The notes: a model not told the origin generated them from the sequence alone. A DNA stretch of 64,000 nt from Planococcus wigleyi (GCF_014836985.1 NZ_JACSPU010000006.1:1-64000); one strand, 5' to 3'; shown: positions 1-9,874, counted from the stretch's first letter. Program-made: numbers and translations.

Positions 1-99
1 ATCGCAAAAGCCGTTCTCGCGCCAAGGCGCTCGTGACGTCTTTTGTTGACGTTTTGCTGTTCAGTTTTCAAGGTTCAAGTTGCCGCGCTCATTGGCGAC
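1..99 (-). other. Leader of an rRNA-type transcript running off the left edge
   Basis: Read on the minus strand, this stretch holds CCTTGAAAACTGAAC, a string typical of pre-16S leaders and rRNA spacers in Bacillales, followed by a GC-rich hairpin (GCGCC/GGCGC) near the edge. It lies directly downstream of a near-consensus promoter. The mature rRNA would start outside the window, most probably 16S; that identity is inferred, since the same string also occurs in rRNA spacers. Confidence 0.6.
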
Positions 100-105
100 T
101 TTATT

Positions 106-134
106 AATATATCCTGTTTCAATCTCGCTGTCAA
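106..134 (-). promoter_or_regulatory. Strong sigma-A promoter, rRNA type
   Basis: On the minus strand the -35 is TTGACA (129-134) and the -10 is TATATT (106-111), separated by exactly 17 bases. The upstream side is very A/T rich (about 135-160), like an UP element. Transcription would run leftward into the rRNA-like leader. It points away from the EamA gene, so it does not serve that gene. Confidence 0.75.
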
Positions 135-205
135 TACTATTTCAAAATATTTTTTTCGAGTTGTCTTAAGGACATATATAAATATAAACCGCCACGCGCA
201 ATAAA

Positions 206-1108
206 TCAAGCCTTTATTTTAAAAAAGTGCATTTTAATTTTTTGGTAGTCGGCAATAAATAGCGTAATGCCCGCCAACACTATACTTCCACCCACTATTT
301 GCGACAGGCTCAAATACTCTCCAAGTATAAAATATGCAAGGATAGCAGCACCTATGGGTTCAAAAAGGATCGCAATTGATATGACATTGGTACTCACCCA
401 CTTCAAAGCCCAATTGAAAAGAGTGTGGCCCAGCAAGTTTGGAATCAACGCCAACAATAAGAACCACATCCATTCGGACGCCGGATACGGACCAAATGAT
501 TCTCCTTTAAATATGATATAGAAGAATAATGTTATGGTGCTGATTCCGTATACCACGAATGTATAGGTCACTAAAGACAATCTTTTCCGCACGTCTTGAC
601 CAAACAATAAGTAAGCAGTTATCAATGCACAAGCAATCAAGGCCAACAAATCTCCAAATAACGCACTTCCGCTCAATTTGAAATCCCCATAGCCAATCAG
701 CACACTGCCAGAAATCGCAATGGCTCCAGCCACCAATGTTTTTAAAGAGAGCTTCTCCTTGAAGAAAAAATATGTACCCGCAAAAGCGAACAACGGCTGC
801 AGCGTAACAAGCACTGTTGAACTGGCCACCGATGTATAATTCAGCGATTCAAACCACAAAATAAAATGAAACGCTAAAAATACGCCAGCTATTGTTGTGA
901 AGGCCCAGTCCCTTTTGCTTAGCTTTTTGATTTCATGGGTATATTTGAGGAAGAAGACCGGACTCATGATCACTATAGAGAACAACATACGATAAAAAGC
1001 AGTGACTCCTGAATCCGCAGATGTCATTTTAACAAAAATAGCTGACAATGCCACTGAGAAAACACCTATTATGATCGGAATGTACGGGTGGATAGTCGGT
1101 TTCTCCAT
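206..1108 (-). CDS. EamA/DMT-family transporter
   Basis: This 300-residue integral membrane protein looks like a drug/metabolite transporter superfamily permease with two EamA repeats, ten hydrophobic segments in all. The end of the first repeat carries the usual pattern of short loops with LVTLQPLFAF around residues 100-110, and the second repeat has ILFEPIGAAILAYFILGE near 245-262. Members export amino acids, metabolites or drugs; the substrate cannot be read from sequence. The start is supported by AGAGGTG five bases upstream. It is divergent from the mgtC-like gene and appears monocistronic. Confidence 0.85.
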   Translation of the reverse strand: MEKPTIHPYIPIIIGVFSVALSAIFVKMTSADSGVTAFYRMLFSIVIMSPVFFLKYTHEIKKLSKRDWAFTTIAGVFLAFHFILWFESLNYTSVASSTVLVTLQPLFAFAGTYFFFKEKLSLKTLVAGAIAISGSVLIGYGDFKLSGSALFGDLLALIACALITAYLLFGQDVRKRLSLVTYTFVVYGISTITLFFYIIFKGESFGPYPASEWMWFLLLALIPNLLGHTLFNWALKWVSTNVISIAILFEPIGAAILAYFILGEYLSLSQIVGGSIVLAGITLFIADYQKIKMHFFKIKA

Positions 1109-1213
1109 ATAAACACCTCTTCTGCCAATTTAATTTGCCGACAACGCACCTACTAAGTTTGCCACTTTGTCTAGGCAGAATCAATAAAAGAAGAAAAAAT
1201 GGAGGAGATCTCA

Positions 1214-1942
1214 ATGGAGTTTTTCAGCGCTATGCAAATTTCTTCATTTGAAACTTTCTTTAAACTCGTGATAGCCGCTCTTTTAAGTTTAGTCATCGGG
1301 CTAGAAAGGGAATTAAAAAGAAAGCCTGTCGGATTAAAGACAAGTGTCGTCATCTCTACTTTCAGTTGTCTGTTGACCATCATCTCGATTGAATCCGCTT
1401 ATATAGCCCAAGGCAGCGAGTATGATAACGTGAACATTACAATGGACCCGCTTCGTCTTGCCGCCCAGATTGTATCCGGCATTGGTTTTCTGGGTGCAGG
1501 CGTGATTTTGAAGCGCGGCAACGATTCTATCTCAGGGCTGACGACCGCCGCGATGATTTGGGGAGCCGGCGGAATCGGTATAGCAGTGGCGGCAGGCTTC
1601 TATATAGAAGCTTTGACTGCTGTCCTGCTTGTCTTGATCGGCATAGAAGCTTTGCCTCCCTTACTTTTCAAGTATGGACCGAAGCGCTTAAATATGGTCG
1701 AAGCCAACTTGAAAGTAATCGTATCCGATCGGTCATCAATCCGGCAGGTGTTGGATGAATTAAAGGCTGGAGGGTCACTTATCGAAAGCATATCCATTAC
1801 GCATTCCGATAAGGAGAGCAATGTCCCCTTCCACCAGCTGACAATCCGTATGTCTTTTTCTCAGGAAAAAGATACAATTGATCTGTATCAGGAAATATCT
1901 GATATGGAAAAAGTAAAACAAGTTGAAATTGAACTGATTTAA
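1214..1942 (+). CDS. MgtC/SapB-family membrane protein
   Basis: The N-terminal 140 residues form the hydrophobic MgtC domain, with the diagnostic GIGFLGAGVILKRG stretch near residue 100 and an early LVIGLERELKRKP motif. The last 80 residues are a soluble ACT-like domain as in long MgtC homologues. Family members affect magnesium homeostasis or P-type ATPases; the exact role here is unknown. The ATG at 1214 is chosen because GGAGGAG (1201-1207) ends six bases before it, whereas an in-frame ATG at 1199 would overlap that site. A CDF exporter follows after 16 bases, so the two are probably cotranscribed. Confidence 0.85.
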   Translation: MEFFSAMQISSFETFFKLVIAALLSLVIGLERELKRKPVGLKTSVVISTFSCLLTIISIESAYIAQGSEYDNVNITMDPLRLAAQIVSGIGFLGAGVILKRGNDSISGLTTAAMIWGAGGIGIAVAAGFYIEALTAVLLVLIGIEALPPLLFKYGPKRLNMVEANLKVIVSDRSSIRQVLDELKAGGSLIESISITHSDKESNVPFHQLTIRMSFSQEKDTIDLYQEISDMEKVKQVEIELI

Positions 1943-1958
1943 CGAAGGAGGAATTTGG

Positions 1959-2945
1959 ATGAAAGAGTTTTTCGGATTATTGAAACAAGGTAACAAGCCG
2001 TCCCTGACAGCCGCAATCATTAATACATTTATCGCCATCATGAAAGGTGTTGCATTCTTCTTTACCGGGAATGTCGCGATGTTCGCCGAGACGATGCACT
2101 CCATCGGGGATGCAGCCAACCAATATTTTGTCTTTATCGGTTCGGCGCTTTCAAAGAAAGCACCCACTAAACGATTCCCGAACGGTTTTGGGCGCCTGTT
2201 GAACATCGTCCTTCTCGGCGCTGTACTGATTGTCGGAATCATGGCTTATGAAACAGTTGTCGAAGGCTGGCATCAAATGACAGCGCCTGTAGAAGCGGAA
2301 GGTTTTATCATCAGTGTTGTGGTCTTATCTATTGCTATCCTTCTTGAATTTTTCGTTCTATATAAAGCAGGTAAAGAAGTTCTGCATGAAGCAGGCGTCA
2401 AAGGAGGAGCTATGGCTCCACTTACCACGAGCTTTGCCCATTTGAATCGTGCCAAGCCTGCAACTAAGTTGGTATTCCTAGAGGACTTAGTGGCAACTTC
2501 AGGCGGCGTATTGGCATTAGTTGCGGTATTGATCGCACACTACACAGGATTTCTGCAAATCGAAGGAGCAGCTTCCATCGCGATCGGATTTATGATGCTT
2601 TACGTGGTAGCCAAAGTCTTTATGGATAATGCACGTGGAGCTATCGGGGAAACTGATGAGCAGATGGTTAACCACATCGCCCATATCCTAACCGATCATC
2701 CTGACGTTCGCGACATTAAAGAATTGGAAGTTGTTAAAGAAGGGGAATTTCTTCATGTGGAAACCAAGATCGAAGTCGATCCACAGTTGACTGTCCCTGA
2801 AGCAGATGCGCTGCAGGAACGTCTAGCGGAAATCATCCTCAGCCAGCCGAGTGTTGATGACGTCATTGTCTCACTCGATGCAGATGACGGCGAAACACAT
2901 TGGACACACCTTAGCAGCCGACCAGAATCTCTTAATAAAAAATAA
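1959..2945 (+). CDS. Cation diffusion facilitator family transporter
   Basis: This 328-residue metal/proton antiporter of the CDF family carries the HSxxD signature at MFAETMHSIGDAANQ (about residues 41-55), where His and Asp form part of the metal site. The C-terminal 90 residues are the cytoplasmic ferredoxin-like dimerisation domain. Substrate is Zn, Mn, Fe or Co and cannot be assigned. A GAAGGAGG site precedes the start. Being downstream of an MgtC-like gene suggests a divalent-cation unit. A bidirectional terminator follows. Confidence 0.88.
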   Translation: MKEFFGLLKQGNKPSLTAAIINTFIAIMKGVAFFFTGNVAMFAETMHSIGDAANQYFVFIGSALSKKAPTKRFPNGFGRLLNIVLLGAVLIVGIMAYETVVEGWHQMTAPVEAEGFIISVVVLSIAILLEFFVLYKAGKEVLHEAGVKGGAMAPLTTSFAHLNRAKPATKLVFLEDLVATSGGVLALVAVLIAHYTGFLQIEGAASIAIGFMMLYVVAKVFMDNARGAIGETDEQMVNHIAHILTDHPDVRDIKELEVVKEGEFLHVETKIEVDPQLTVPEADALQERLAEIILSQPSVDDVIVSLDADDGETHWTHLSSRPESLNKK

Positions 2946-2952
2946 ACAAAGA

Positions 2953-2983
2953 AAAAAGGCTCAGCGTAAATGCTGAGCCTTTT
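2953..2983. terminator. Bidirectional terminator between the CDF exporter and yugJ
   Basis: The stem AAAAGGCTCAGC/GCTGAGCCTTTT with a six-base loop lies between two convergent genes. A-rich and T-rich flanks let it work in both directions. Confidence 0.85.
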
Positions 2984-2984
2984 C

Positions 2985-4148
2985 TTATAGAGACGCCTGA
3001 AGAATTTCTTTAACGTCTTCGTCTTTCAATTTTGCAAAGTTACCGAATTCACCATAGACCATAGCCTTTTCTACCATTACATCAATTTTCGAATCATCGA
3101 TGTCGTAGTAGTCCAAACGTGTCGGCGCTCCCAGAGAAGTCCAGAACGCTACCAAGCGGTCGATTCCTTCATAGGCAATATCCGTTTCCGATTTGCCAGT
3201 TGCATCCACATCAAAGACACGGACTGCCATTTGAGCAAAACGGCCAGGATTCACTTTAACGTTATGGCGCATCCATTGCGGGAAAAGAATCGCCAATCCG
3301 CCCGCATGGGGAATATCATAGACAGCTGATACGGCGTGTTCAATATTGTGTGAACCCCAGTCGCCTCTATAACCCATTTCAAGGAATTTATTTAAAGCCA
3401 TTGTTCCGGCAAACAAGATCGTTTCGCGGTGTTCGTAGCTTTGCAAGTCTTCCATTAACTTCGGTGCAGTTTCGATAACCGCTTTCAGTACCCCTTCACA
3501 CATCCGGTCTTGAACAGGTGTATTGGTGGCGTCATTAAAGTATTGCTCAAAAATATGGGACATCATATCCACAATTCCATATACCGTATGATTTTCCGGT
3601 ACCGACAATGTGTAAGACGGATCCAAGATCGAGAATTGCGGGAATGACAACGGGCTTCCCCATCCGTATTTTTCTTGTGTTTCTTCATTCGTGATAACCG
3701 AACCGGCATTCATTTCAGAACCCGTTGCCGCAATCGTTAAAACTGTACCAAAAGGCAAGGCTTCCTTCGGCTGAGCTTTCCGGGAAACGAAGTCCCAAGC
3801 ATCTCCGTCATACTTAGCCCCACAGGCAATCAGTTTCGTGCAATCAATAACTGAACCGCCACCGACAGCCAAAATCATCTCAATGCCTTCTTTTTTACAG
3901 ATTTCAATGCCTTTGCGGGCAGTTGAGATCCGCGGATTCGGCTCTACTCCAGACAACTCGAAAACTTCAAGATCTGCCTCTGACAACATTTGAATGACTT
4001 CATCGTAAAGGCCATTTTTCTTGATGCTGCCACCGCCGTATACCAATAACACTTTTTTGCCGAATTTGGGCAATTCTTTTTTAGCCGCTTGAAGCTGGCC
4101 TTTACCGAAAATAAGTTTTACCGGGTTGTAAAATGAAAATGCGTTCAT
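2985..4148 (-). CDS. yugJ: Iron-containing alcohol (butanol) dehydrogenase
   Basis: This 387-residue NAD(P)H-dependent group III alcohol dehydrogenase closely resembles B. subtilis YugJ from its first residues ([14 protein letters not shown]). It would reduce aldehydes such as butyraldehyde. It shows the [10 protein letters not shown] nucleotide-binding motif near residue 97 and the metal ligand region, with D and H in [10 protein letters not shown] and two His in [18 protein letters not shown]. It has its own terminator arrangement and no obvious partner. Whether the metal is iron, zinc or nickel is not visible. Confidence 0.9.
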   Translation of the reverse strand: MNAFSFYNPVKLIFGKGQLQAAKKELPKFGKKVLLVYGGGSIKKNGLYDEVIQMLSEADLEVFELSGVEPNPRISTARKGIEICKKEGIEMILAVGGGSVIDCTKLIACGAKYDGDAWDFVSRKAQPKEALPFGTVLTIAATGSEMNAGSVITNEETQEKYGWGSPLSFPQFSILDPSYTLSVPENHTVYGIVDMMSHIFEQYFNDATNTPVQDRMCEGVLKAVIETAPKLMEDLQSYEHRETILFAGTMALNKFLEMGYRGDWGSHNIEHAVSAVYDIPHAGGLAILFPQWMRHNVKVNPGRFAQMAVRVFDVDATGKSETDIAYEGIDRLVAFWTSLGAPTRLDYYDIDDSKIDVMVEKAMVYGEFGNFAKLKDEDVKEILQASL

Positions 4149-4217
4149 CCAATCATCCTCCTCTATTCAGGTTATATTATGTAGTTTCTCAAATAAAAAA
4201 GCAAAAGATTGAGACAG

Positions 4218-4251
4218 AAAAACCGTCAGGATGAGAATCCCGACGGTTTTT
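4218..4251 (-). terminator. Terminator of the glutamate dehydrogenase gene
   Basis: The stem AAAAACCGTC/GACGGTTTTT, extended by AGGA/TCCC, forms a hairpin just after the glutamate dehydrogenase stop, with a T-run on the minus strand. Confidence 0.85.
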
Positions 4252-4259
4252 CCTATGCA

Positions 4260-5504
4260 TTAAACCCAGCCACGGAAGCGTGAAGCTTCTGCAGTTCTGC
4301 GTGCACCTACCATATAAGCGGCTAGACGCATATCAATATTGCGCGTAGTTGCTACATTATAGACGTTTTCAAAAGCATCAACCAATTTTTTGTTGAGTTT
4401 TTCGTCCACTTCTTCTTGCGTCCAATAATAACCTTGGTTATTTTGCACCCATTCAAAGTAAGATACGGTAACTCCACCAGAACTTGCCAGGACGTCAGGA
4501 ACCAAAAGGATTCCCCGATCTGTCAGCATTTTTGTAGCTTCAGCTGTAGTTGGGCCGTTTGCGGCTTCGACGACAATGGAAGCTTTGATGTCATTGGCGT
4601 TTTCTTCTGTGATTTGATTGGCAATCGCTGCCGGAACCAGGATATCACAGTCCAATTCAAACAATTCTTTGTTGGTGATGGTATTGTCGAATAACGTGGT
4701 AACCGTTCCGAAACTATCGCGGCGGTCCAATAGGTAATCGATATCCAAACCATCCGGGTCATGAAGGGCGCCATAAGCGTCGGAAATACCGACCACCTTA
4801 GCTCCCGCATCATGAAGGAATTTTGCCAGGAAGCTACCCGCGTTACCGAAACCTTGAATGACAACACGAGCACCTTTCATATCAAGACCCCGTTTTTTTG
4901 CAGCTTCGTTAATACAGATAGTCACTCCTTGAGCCGTTGCTTTGTCGCGGCCTTGAGATCCACCAAGAACAATTGGTTTACCCGTAATAAAGCCAGGAGA
5001 GTTGAATTCATCGATTTTGCTGTATTCATCGTACATCCACGCCATAATCTGCGAGTTGGTAAACACATCAGGTGCCGGGATGTCTTTGTTAGGTCCTACA
5101 ATCTGACTGATCGCACGGACATATCCACGACTCAATTTTTCGATTTCGTGCATGGACATTTCGCGCGGGTCACAGATGATTCCACCTTTTGCTCCACCAT
5201 ATGGCAATTCTACAATCCCACATTTTAATGTCATCCACATGGATAAAGCAATGACTTCGTCACGATTTACATCCGGATGAAAACGGACTCCACCTTTTGT
5301 CGGTCCTACCGCGTCGCTGTGTTGTGCACGGTAACCCGTAAAGACTTTTGTTTTGCCATCATCCATACGCACCGGAATGCGCACTTCCATAAGCCGCATT
5401 GGTTCTTTTAGAAGTTCGTACATCGCATCTTCGTATCCAAGCTTATCCAATGCAGTTTTAATAACATTCTGCGTTGACGTCAACAAGTTCAAGTTTTCAG
5501 ACAT
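4260..5504 (-). CDS. rocG: NAD-dependent glutamate dehydrogenase
   Basis: This 414-residue enzyme oxidises glutamate to 2-oxoglutarate and ammonium. The sequence strongly resembles B. subtilis RocG/GudB. It shows the glutamate-binding KGGVRFHP motif, the catalytic lysine region PYGGAKGGI, and the dinucleotide motif GFGNAGS, and it ends in the conserved ASRFRGWV. RocG and GudB cannot be separated by eye; the position next to rocD and rocA favours the catabolic role. The ribosome binding site (GAGG) is rather distant from the ATG. It could share a transcript with rocD, as no terminator separates them. Confidence 0.92.
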   Translation of the reverse strand: MSENLNLLTSTQNVIKTALDKLGYEDAMYELLKEPMRLMEVRIPVRMDDGKTKVFTGYRAQHSDAVGPTKGGVRFHPDVNRDEVIALSMWMTLKCGIVELPYGGAKGGIICDPREMSMHEIEKLSRGYVRAISQIVGPNKDIPAPDVFTNSQIMAWMYDEYSKIDEFNSPGFITGKPIVLGGSQGRDKATAQGVTICINEAAKKRGLDMKGARVVIQGFGNAGSFLAKFLHDAGAKVVGISDAYGALHDPDGLDIDYLLDRRDSFGTVTTLFDNTITNKELFELDCDILVPAAIANQITEENANDIKASIVVEAANGPTTAEATKMLTDRGILLVPDVLASSGGVTVSYFEWVQNNQGYYWTQEEVDEKLNKKLVDAFENVYNVATTRNIDMRLAAYMVGARRTAEASRFRGWV

Positions 5505-5586
5505 TGTATTAGTTCGCCTCTTTATATTTTAGTAATTACTCAGCATCTAGTGTAACACATGTCAATATTTATGTGCCATCTGAATG

Positions 5587-6780
5587 CTATTTAGAGAACA
5601 CTTTTTGAATGCGCTCAATTGCCCAGTCCAACTCTTCTTTTGAAATGATCAACGGAGGAGCAAAACGGATGACCGTATCATGCGTTTCCTTGCATAAAAG
5701 GCCCAACTCTTTTAATTGTTCACAGTAAGGTCTTGCAGCTTCAGTCAATTCCATACCGATGAACAATCCACGGCCTCTGACTTCTTTCACTGAAGGGTGC
5801 TCGATTTCACGCAATTTCTCCATGAAGTATTCACCCAGCTCTTGGGAGCGCTCAGAAAGTTTCTCATCAAGCAATACTTCCATAGAAGCGACTGAGACAG
5901 CACAAGCAAGCGGGTTCCCGCCGAATGTTGAACCGTGTGATCCCGGATTGAATACACCCAAGATGGATTTGTCGGCTACGACACATGAAATCGGGAAGAC
6001 TCCCCCGCCAAGCGCTTTGCCTAGAATATACATATCAGGATTTACATCTTCCCATTCACAGGCGAACATTTTTCCAGTACGTGCAAGTCCACATTGGATT
6101 TCATCAGCGATGAAAAGAACATTGTTTTCGCGGCAAAGTTCTCTTGCTGCTTTCAGGAATCCTTGTGGAGGCATAATAATCCCTGCTTCTCCTTGAATCG
6201 GTTCGATCAAGAATGCTGCAGTATTTGGCGTAATGGCATTTTTCAATGCTTCCAAATCTCCAAAAGGAATCAAGTTGATTCCCGGAAGCATCGGGCCAAA
6301 GCCTTTGCGGTATTCAGGATCGGATGATAATGAAACAGCGGTCATTGTACGGCCATGGAAGTTTCCGTCGCATGCAATAATCTCTGCCTGGTTATCCGCA
6401 ACACCTTTAACATCGTATGCCCAACGGCGCGCAGCTTTGAATGCCGTTTCTACAGCTTCAGCACCTGTATTCATCGGCAATGCCATTTCCTTGCCGGAAA
6501 TATCGCAGATCATTTGGTACCATGGAGCCAATTTGTCATTATGGAAAGCACGCGAAGTCAAGGTAACGCGGTCCGCTTGATCTTTTAGTGCCTGAATGAT
6601 TTTCGGGTGGCGATGCCCTTGGTTGACAGCCGAATAAGCTGACAGCATATCCATGAACTTGTTGCCTTCTGGATCTTTTACCCAAACACCTTCTGCTTCA
6701 GTAATAACGATCGGCAGTGGGTGGTAGTTATTCGCCCCGTACTTTTCTGTCTGTTCAATGATGGCCTGTGTCTGTGTCAT
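5587..6780 (-). CDS. rocD: Ornithine aminotransferase
   Basis: This 397-residue PLP enzyme converts ornithine and 2-oxoglutarate to glutamate semialdehyde and glutamate. It shows the class III aminotransferase features: the PLP-binding aspartate in FIADEIQCG and the Schiff-base lysine in [10 protein letters not shown]. It ends in a short tail as in RocD proteins. AAGGAGG precedes the start. A terminator sits only some 20 bases upstream of that site, so a readthrough or an internal promoter must feed it. Its product is the substrate of RocA, encoded next door. Confidence 0.93.
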   Translation of the reverse strand: MTQTQAIIEQTEKYGANNYHPLPIVITEAEGVWVKDPEGNKFMDMLSAYSAVNQGHRHPKIIQALKDQADRVTLTSRAFHNDKLAPWYQMICDISGKEMALPMNTGAEAVETAFKAARRWAYDVKGVADNQAEIIACDGNFHGRTMTAVSLSSDPEYRKGFGPMLPGINLIPFGDLEALKNAITPNTAAFLIEPIQGEAGIIMPPQGFLKAARELCRENNVLFIADEIQCGLARTGKMFACEWEDVNPDMYILGKALGGGVFPISCVVADKSILGVFNPGSHGSTFGGNPLACAVSVASMEVLLDEKLSERSQELGEYFMEKLREIEHPSVKEVRGRGLFIGMELTEAARPYCEQLKELGLLCKETHDTVIRFAPPLIISKEELDWAIERIQKVFSK

Positions 6781-6798
6781 GTAAATTCCTCCTTTTTT

Positions 6799-6824
6799 AA
6801 AAAAGGCAGACCTTCGTCTGCCTT
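6799..6824 (-). terminator. Terminator between rocA and rocD
   Basis: The stem AAGGCAGAC/GTCTGCCTT with loop CTTC is followed on the minus strand by a T-run. It overlaps the A/T stretch just ahead of the rocD ribosome binding site, so it could attenuate rocA readthrough into rocD. Confidence 0.8.
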
Positions 6825-6876
6825 CTTAATGAATTATTATACCATTTGTTGTTTGTTAATACATTCAAAAAATGAA

Positions 6877-8421
6877 TCAATACATTTCAGAAGTTGTTTT
6901 TGCTTGCATGTGAAGACCAATGTAATCTGGTCCGCCAGCTTTTGAATCAGTTCCGGACATATTGAAGCCACCGAACGACTGGTATCCAACGATTGCGCCT
7001 GTACAGCCGCGGTTGAAGTAAAGGTTTCCTACATGGAAATCTTCACGGGCTTTTTCAAGATTTTCACGGTTGTTGGTAATTACTCCACCAGTCAAACCAT
7101 ATTCCGTGTTATTGGCGATTTCGATTGCATGGTCAAAATCTTTTGCTTTCATCAAGCCGACAACCGGGCCAAAAATTTCTTCCTGCATAATGCGGGCTTG
7201 AGGATCAAGATCAGCAAAGACTGTCGGGTTAACGAAAAAGCCTTTAGAATCATCTCCATCTCCACCAGCGACCAAACGGCCTTCTTCTTTACCGATTTCA
7301 ATGTAGCTCATGATTTTGTTGTATGAATTGCCGTCGATTACCGGCCCCATGTAGTTTGACTGATCTGTCGGATCTCCGATGGTCAATTCTTTCGTCAACT
7401 CAATAACACGTTCTAAAACAGTATCGTATACATCTTCTACGATAACTGCGCGTGATCCGGCTGAACATTTCTGTCCACTGAAGCCGAAAGCTGATTTTAC
7501 AATCGATTGTGCAGCAAGCTCAAGGTCAGCTTCTTTATCCACAACCATTGTATTTTTTCCACCCATTTCAGCGATCAGGCGTTTCATCCAAACTTGCCCT
7601 TCATTCACTTTTGCAGAACGTTCTGCAATGCGCAGGCCGACTTCCTTAGATCCTGTGAATGAGATGAAGCGTGTGTTCGCATGATCCACTAAATAATCTC
7701 CGACTTCAGATCCTGGTCCTGGAATATAGTTGACTACACCCGGTGGCATGCCCGCTTCTTCTAGAACTTCAATGAATTTATAAGCAACAACTGGAGTAGT
7801 TGAAGCAGGTTTCAATAGAACAGTGTTTCCAGCTACCATTGCTGCAACTGTTGTTCCGGCCATAATCGCGAAAGCGAAGTTCCAAGGAGAAATAACAACA
7901 CCTACTCCTAAAGGAATATAGTCATAGCGGTTGTCTTCGCCTGGGCGGCTTTCCACTGGCATGCCGTCTTTCAGGCGCAGCATTTGGCGAGCGTAGTATT
8001 CCATAAAGTCGATTGCTTCTGCTGTATCTGCATCTGCTTCGTTCCAAGGCTTGCCTGCTTCTTTTGTCAAAAGTGCCGAGAATTCATGTTTGCGGCGGCG
8101 GACGATTGCAGCTGCTCTCATCAGTACATCAGCGCGGACTTCAGGTTTTACTTTTTTCCACGTTTTAAAAGCTTCGTCAGCTGCTTGCATTGCTTTTTCA
8201 GCCAACTCTTTAGATGATTTCGAAACATTTCCAATTAGTTCTTCTTTATTTGACGGGTTAAATGACACGATTTTATCTTCGGTAGTGATGCGTTCGCCAC
8301 CAATAATTAACGGATAGTCCTGACCTAGGTAAGCTTCAACTGTCTTCAAGCCTTCCAGGTAGTCTGTACGGTTTTTTTCAATCGAGAAATCTGTGAACGG
8401 TTCGTGTTTGTAGGGAATCAT
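6877..8421 (-). CDS. rocA: 1-pyrroline-5-carboxylate dehydrogenase
   Basis: This 514-residue NAD-dependent aldehyde dehydrogenase oxidises glutamate semialdehyde (from ornithine or proline) to glutamate. The nucleophilic cysteine is in [12 protein letters not shown] and the general-base glutamate in [18 protein letters not shown] binds NAD. The C-terminal [18 protein letters not shown] matches the RocA/PutC group. The AAGGAGG site supports the start. It is the first gene of the roc group and is divergent from the RocR-like regulator, with a palindrome in the shared promoter region. Confidence 0.93.
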   Translation of the reverse strand: MIPYKHEPFTDFSIEKNRTDYLEGLKTVEAYLGQDYPLIIGGERITTEDKIVSFNPSNKEELIGNVSKSSKELAEKAMQAADEAFKTWKKVKPEVRADVLMRAAAIVRRRKHEFSALLTKEAGKPWNEADADTAEAIDFMEYYARQMLRLKDGMPVESRPGEDNRYDYIPLGVGVVISPWNFAFAIMAGTTVAAMVAGNTVLLKPASTTPVVAYKFIEVLEEAGMPPGVVNYIPGPGSEVGDYLVDHANTRFISFTGSKEVGLRIAERSAKVNEGQVWMKRLIAEMGGKNTMVVDKEADLELAAQSIVKSAFGFSGQKCSAGSRAVIVEDVYDTVLERVIELTKELTIGDPTDQSNYMGPVIDGNSYNKIMSYIEIGKEEGRLVAGGDGDDSKGFFVNPTVFADLDPQARIMQEEIFGPVVGLMKAKDFDHAIEIANNTEYGLTGGVITNNRENLEKAREDFHVGNLYFNRGCTGAIVGYQSFGGFNMSGTDSKAGGPDYIGLHMQAKTTSEMY

Positions 8422-8460
8422 GTAAATCCTCCTTGAGTTTTAAGTAAGCGCAAAAAAAAT

Positions 8461-8490
8461 TTGCACTTTTAAACTGCTTCCATATATAAT
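8461..8490 (+). promoter_or_regulatory. Sigma-A promoter of the RocR-like regulator
   Basis: TTGCAC (8461-8466) and TATAAT (8485-8490) are spaced by 18 bases on the plus strand. Transcription should start within the adjacent palindrome at 8492-8510, which could permit autorepression. Confidence 0.6.
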
Positions 8491-8491
8491 A

Positions 8492-8510
8492 ATGCAAAAG
8501 ATTGTTGCAT
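8492..8510. promoter_or_regulatory. Palindromic candidate operator between rocA and its regulator
   Basis: ATGCAA, seven bases, TTGCAT forms a 19-bp interrupted palindrome. It overlaps the start region of the regulator and lies directly upstream of a minus-strand TATTAT (8486-8491) that could be the rocA -10. It fits the site of an activator replacing a -35 element. No -24/-12 sigma-54 promoter with correct spacing was found here. Confidence 0.5.
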
Positions 8511-8560
8511 AATTCAAGTGTTTTTGTTTAAAAAGTCAAAATAATTTTGGAGTGAGCATT

Positions 8561-9874
8561 TTGAAGTCCGATCATATCGATTTATCCCCTTTCTATAAGT
8601 TTGCCGGAGAACATGTGGCAATAGGGATCCATGCCATAGATACCAAGGGAAAAACCATTCTTTATAATAAAAAGATGCGTGAAATAGAGGGATTTGATTT
8701 TGAGGAGCTGGCAGATCGGTCTCTTTTGGAGATGTTCCGTTTCGATCAGCATGAAAGTACATTATTGAAGGTTCTTCAAAGCGGAACACCTGTCTTCAAT
8801 GTTAAGCAGACCTATTGGAACCGCAAAGGCCAGGAAATTACGACGATCAATGACACGTACCCGGTGTTTGAAGAACGAAAACTGATCGGTGCCATTGAAT
8901 TGTCGCGTGATGTAACGACGCTTGAAAAAGTGATTTACCAGCCCTTGAAAAAATACGGGGAGCCCATTACTTTCTCAGCGATTACGGCCGTTTCCAAAAG
9001 CATGAAAAAAGTCATTGCCACCGCCGAAAAAGCTGCAATGGCGAAATTGCCCGTTCTGCTGGTAGGAGAATCAGGAACCGGCAAAGAATTGATTGCCGAA
9101 GCTATCCACTGGGCCCATACTTCCGAAAGGCAGATGTACACCCTCTATTGCCATGGAACAGACGGTACCCTGCTCGATCAATTAGGAGAAGAAATCGAGC
9201 AAATGGGAGATGGCACCATTTACTGCGAACGGATTGACTTATTGCCTTTGCCGATGCAGGAGCAACTGCTGAAGATGGCAGAAGAGCGGTCGCGCGGCAA
9301 TACGTATTTCATCGCCAGTGTCGGCGATGACCCTGTCGAATTGATCGCCTCCCATAAGTTATTGAAAGACCTGTACTATTTCTTTTCTTCCATGACCATC
9401 AAATTGGATCCGCTGCGCCACCGAAAAGAAGATATACTTCCGTTCGTCGAAGATTATTTTTCCCGACATCGGATGATGGTCGGTTCAGTCGTACACGGCT
9501 TAGACAAGGAAGTAAGTGCCCTATTCCATGCCTATGACTGGCCAGGCAACTTAAAGGAACTGGAATTGCTGCTTGATGAAATTACTTCGTTGCTGACAAC
9601 ACAGGAAGTTGTCACCGCGGACATGCTGCCCCATCACTTTAAGCTGAAAACTGATTTAAAGGGTGCACACCAGCCTGAAGATTTCATTGTCCAGTCCAAT
9701 ACAGAACTGTTGCCTTTAGAGGATTATTTATTTGAAGCGGAAATGTATTACCTGCAGAAGGCGATGGACTTGCATGGAAATAACGTCACAAAAGCGGCCG
9801 CTGCACTTGGCATGAGCCGCCAAAATCTGCAATACCGATTACGGAAAATCAAAAAAAACGAAGCGCAGACATGA
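8561..9874 (+). CDS. RocR-like PAS/AAA+/Fis-HTH regulator lacking the GAFTGA loop
   Basis: The order is a PAS sensor (about residues 15-125), an AAA+ domain (about 140-350) and a C-terminal Fis-type HTH with NNVTKAAAALGMSRQNLQYRL. Walker A is intact (GESGTGKE). The loop that in sigma-54 activators carries GAFTGA is missing: about 17 residues are absent between the NCAAL-like segment and Walker B, and Walker B itself reads TIYCERIDLLP rather than the usual DE. It probably senses an arginine-pathway compound and regulates rocA through sigma-A. TTG at 8561 is preferred because GGAG (8549-8552) sits eight bases upstream; GTG at 8552 overlaps that site. Confidence 0.82.
   Translation: MKSDHIDLSPFYKFAGEHVAIGIHAIDTKGKTILYNKKMREIEGFDFEELADRSLLEMFRFDQHESTLLKVLQSGTPVFNVKQTYWNRKGQEITTINDTYPVFEERKLIGAIELSRDVTTLEKVIYQPLKKYGEPITFSAITAVSKSMKKVIATAEKAAMAKLPVLLVGESGTGKELIAEAIHWAHTSERQMYTLYCHGTDGTLLDQLGEEIEQMGDGTIYCERIDLLPLPMQEQLLKMAEERSRGNTYFIASVGDDPVELIASHKLLKDLYYFFSSMTIKLDPLRHRKEDILPFVEDYFSRHRMMVGSVVHGLDKEVSALFHAYDWPGNLKELELLLDEITSLLTTQEVVTADMLPHHFKLKTDLKGAHQPEDFIVQSNTELLPLEDYLFEAEMYYLQKAMDLHGNNVTKAAAALGMSRQNLQYRLRKIKKNEAQT

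Noticed and set aside
1120..1180. TTCTGCC and GGCAGAA inverted repeat between the EamA and MgtC genes
   Set aside because: Only seven bases, 47 bases apart, with no further support for a riboswitch or operator.
5540..5580. TGGCAC followed by ATTGACA on the minus strand upstream of glutamate dehydrogenase, resembling a -24/-12 promoter
   Set aside because: The GC of the -12 element is missing and the spacing is wrong.
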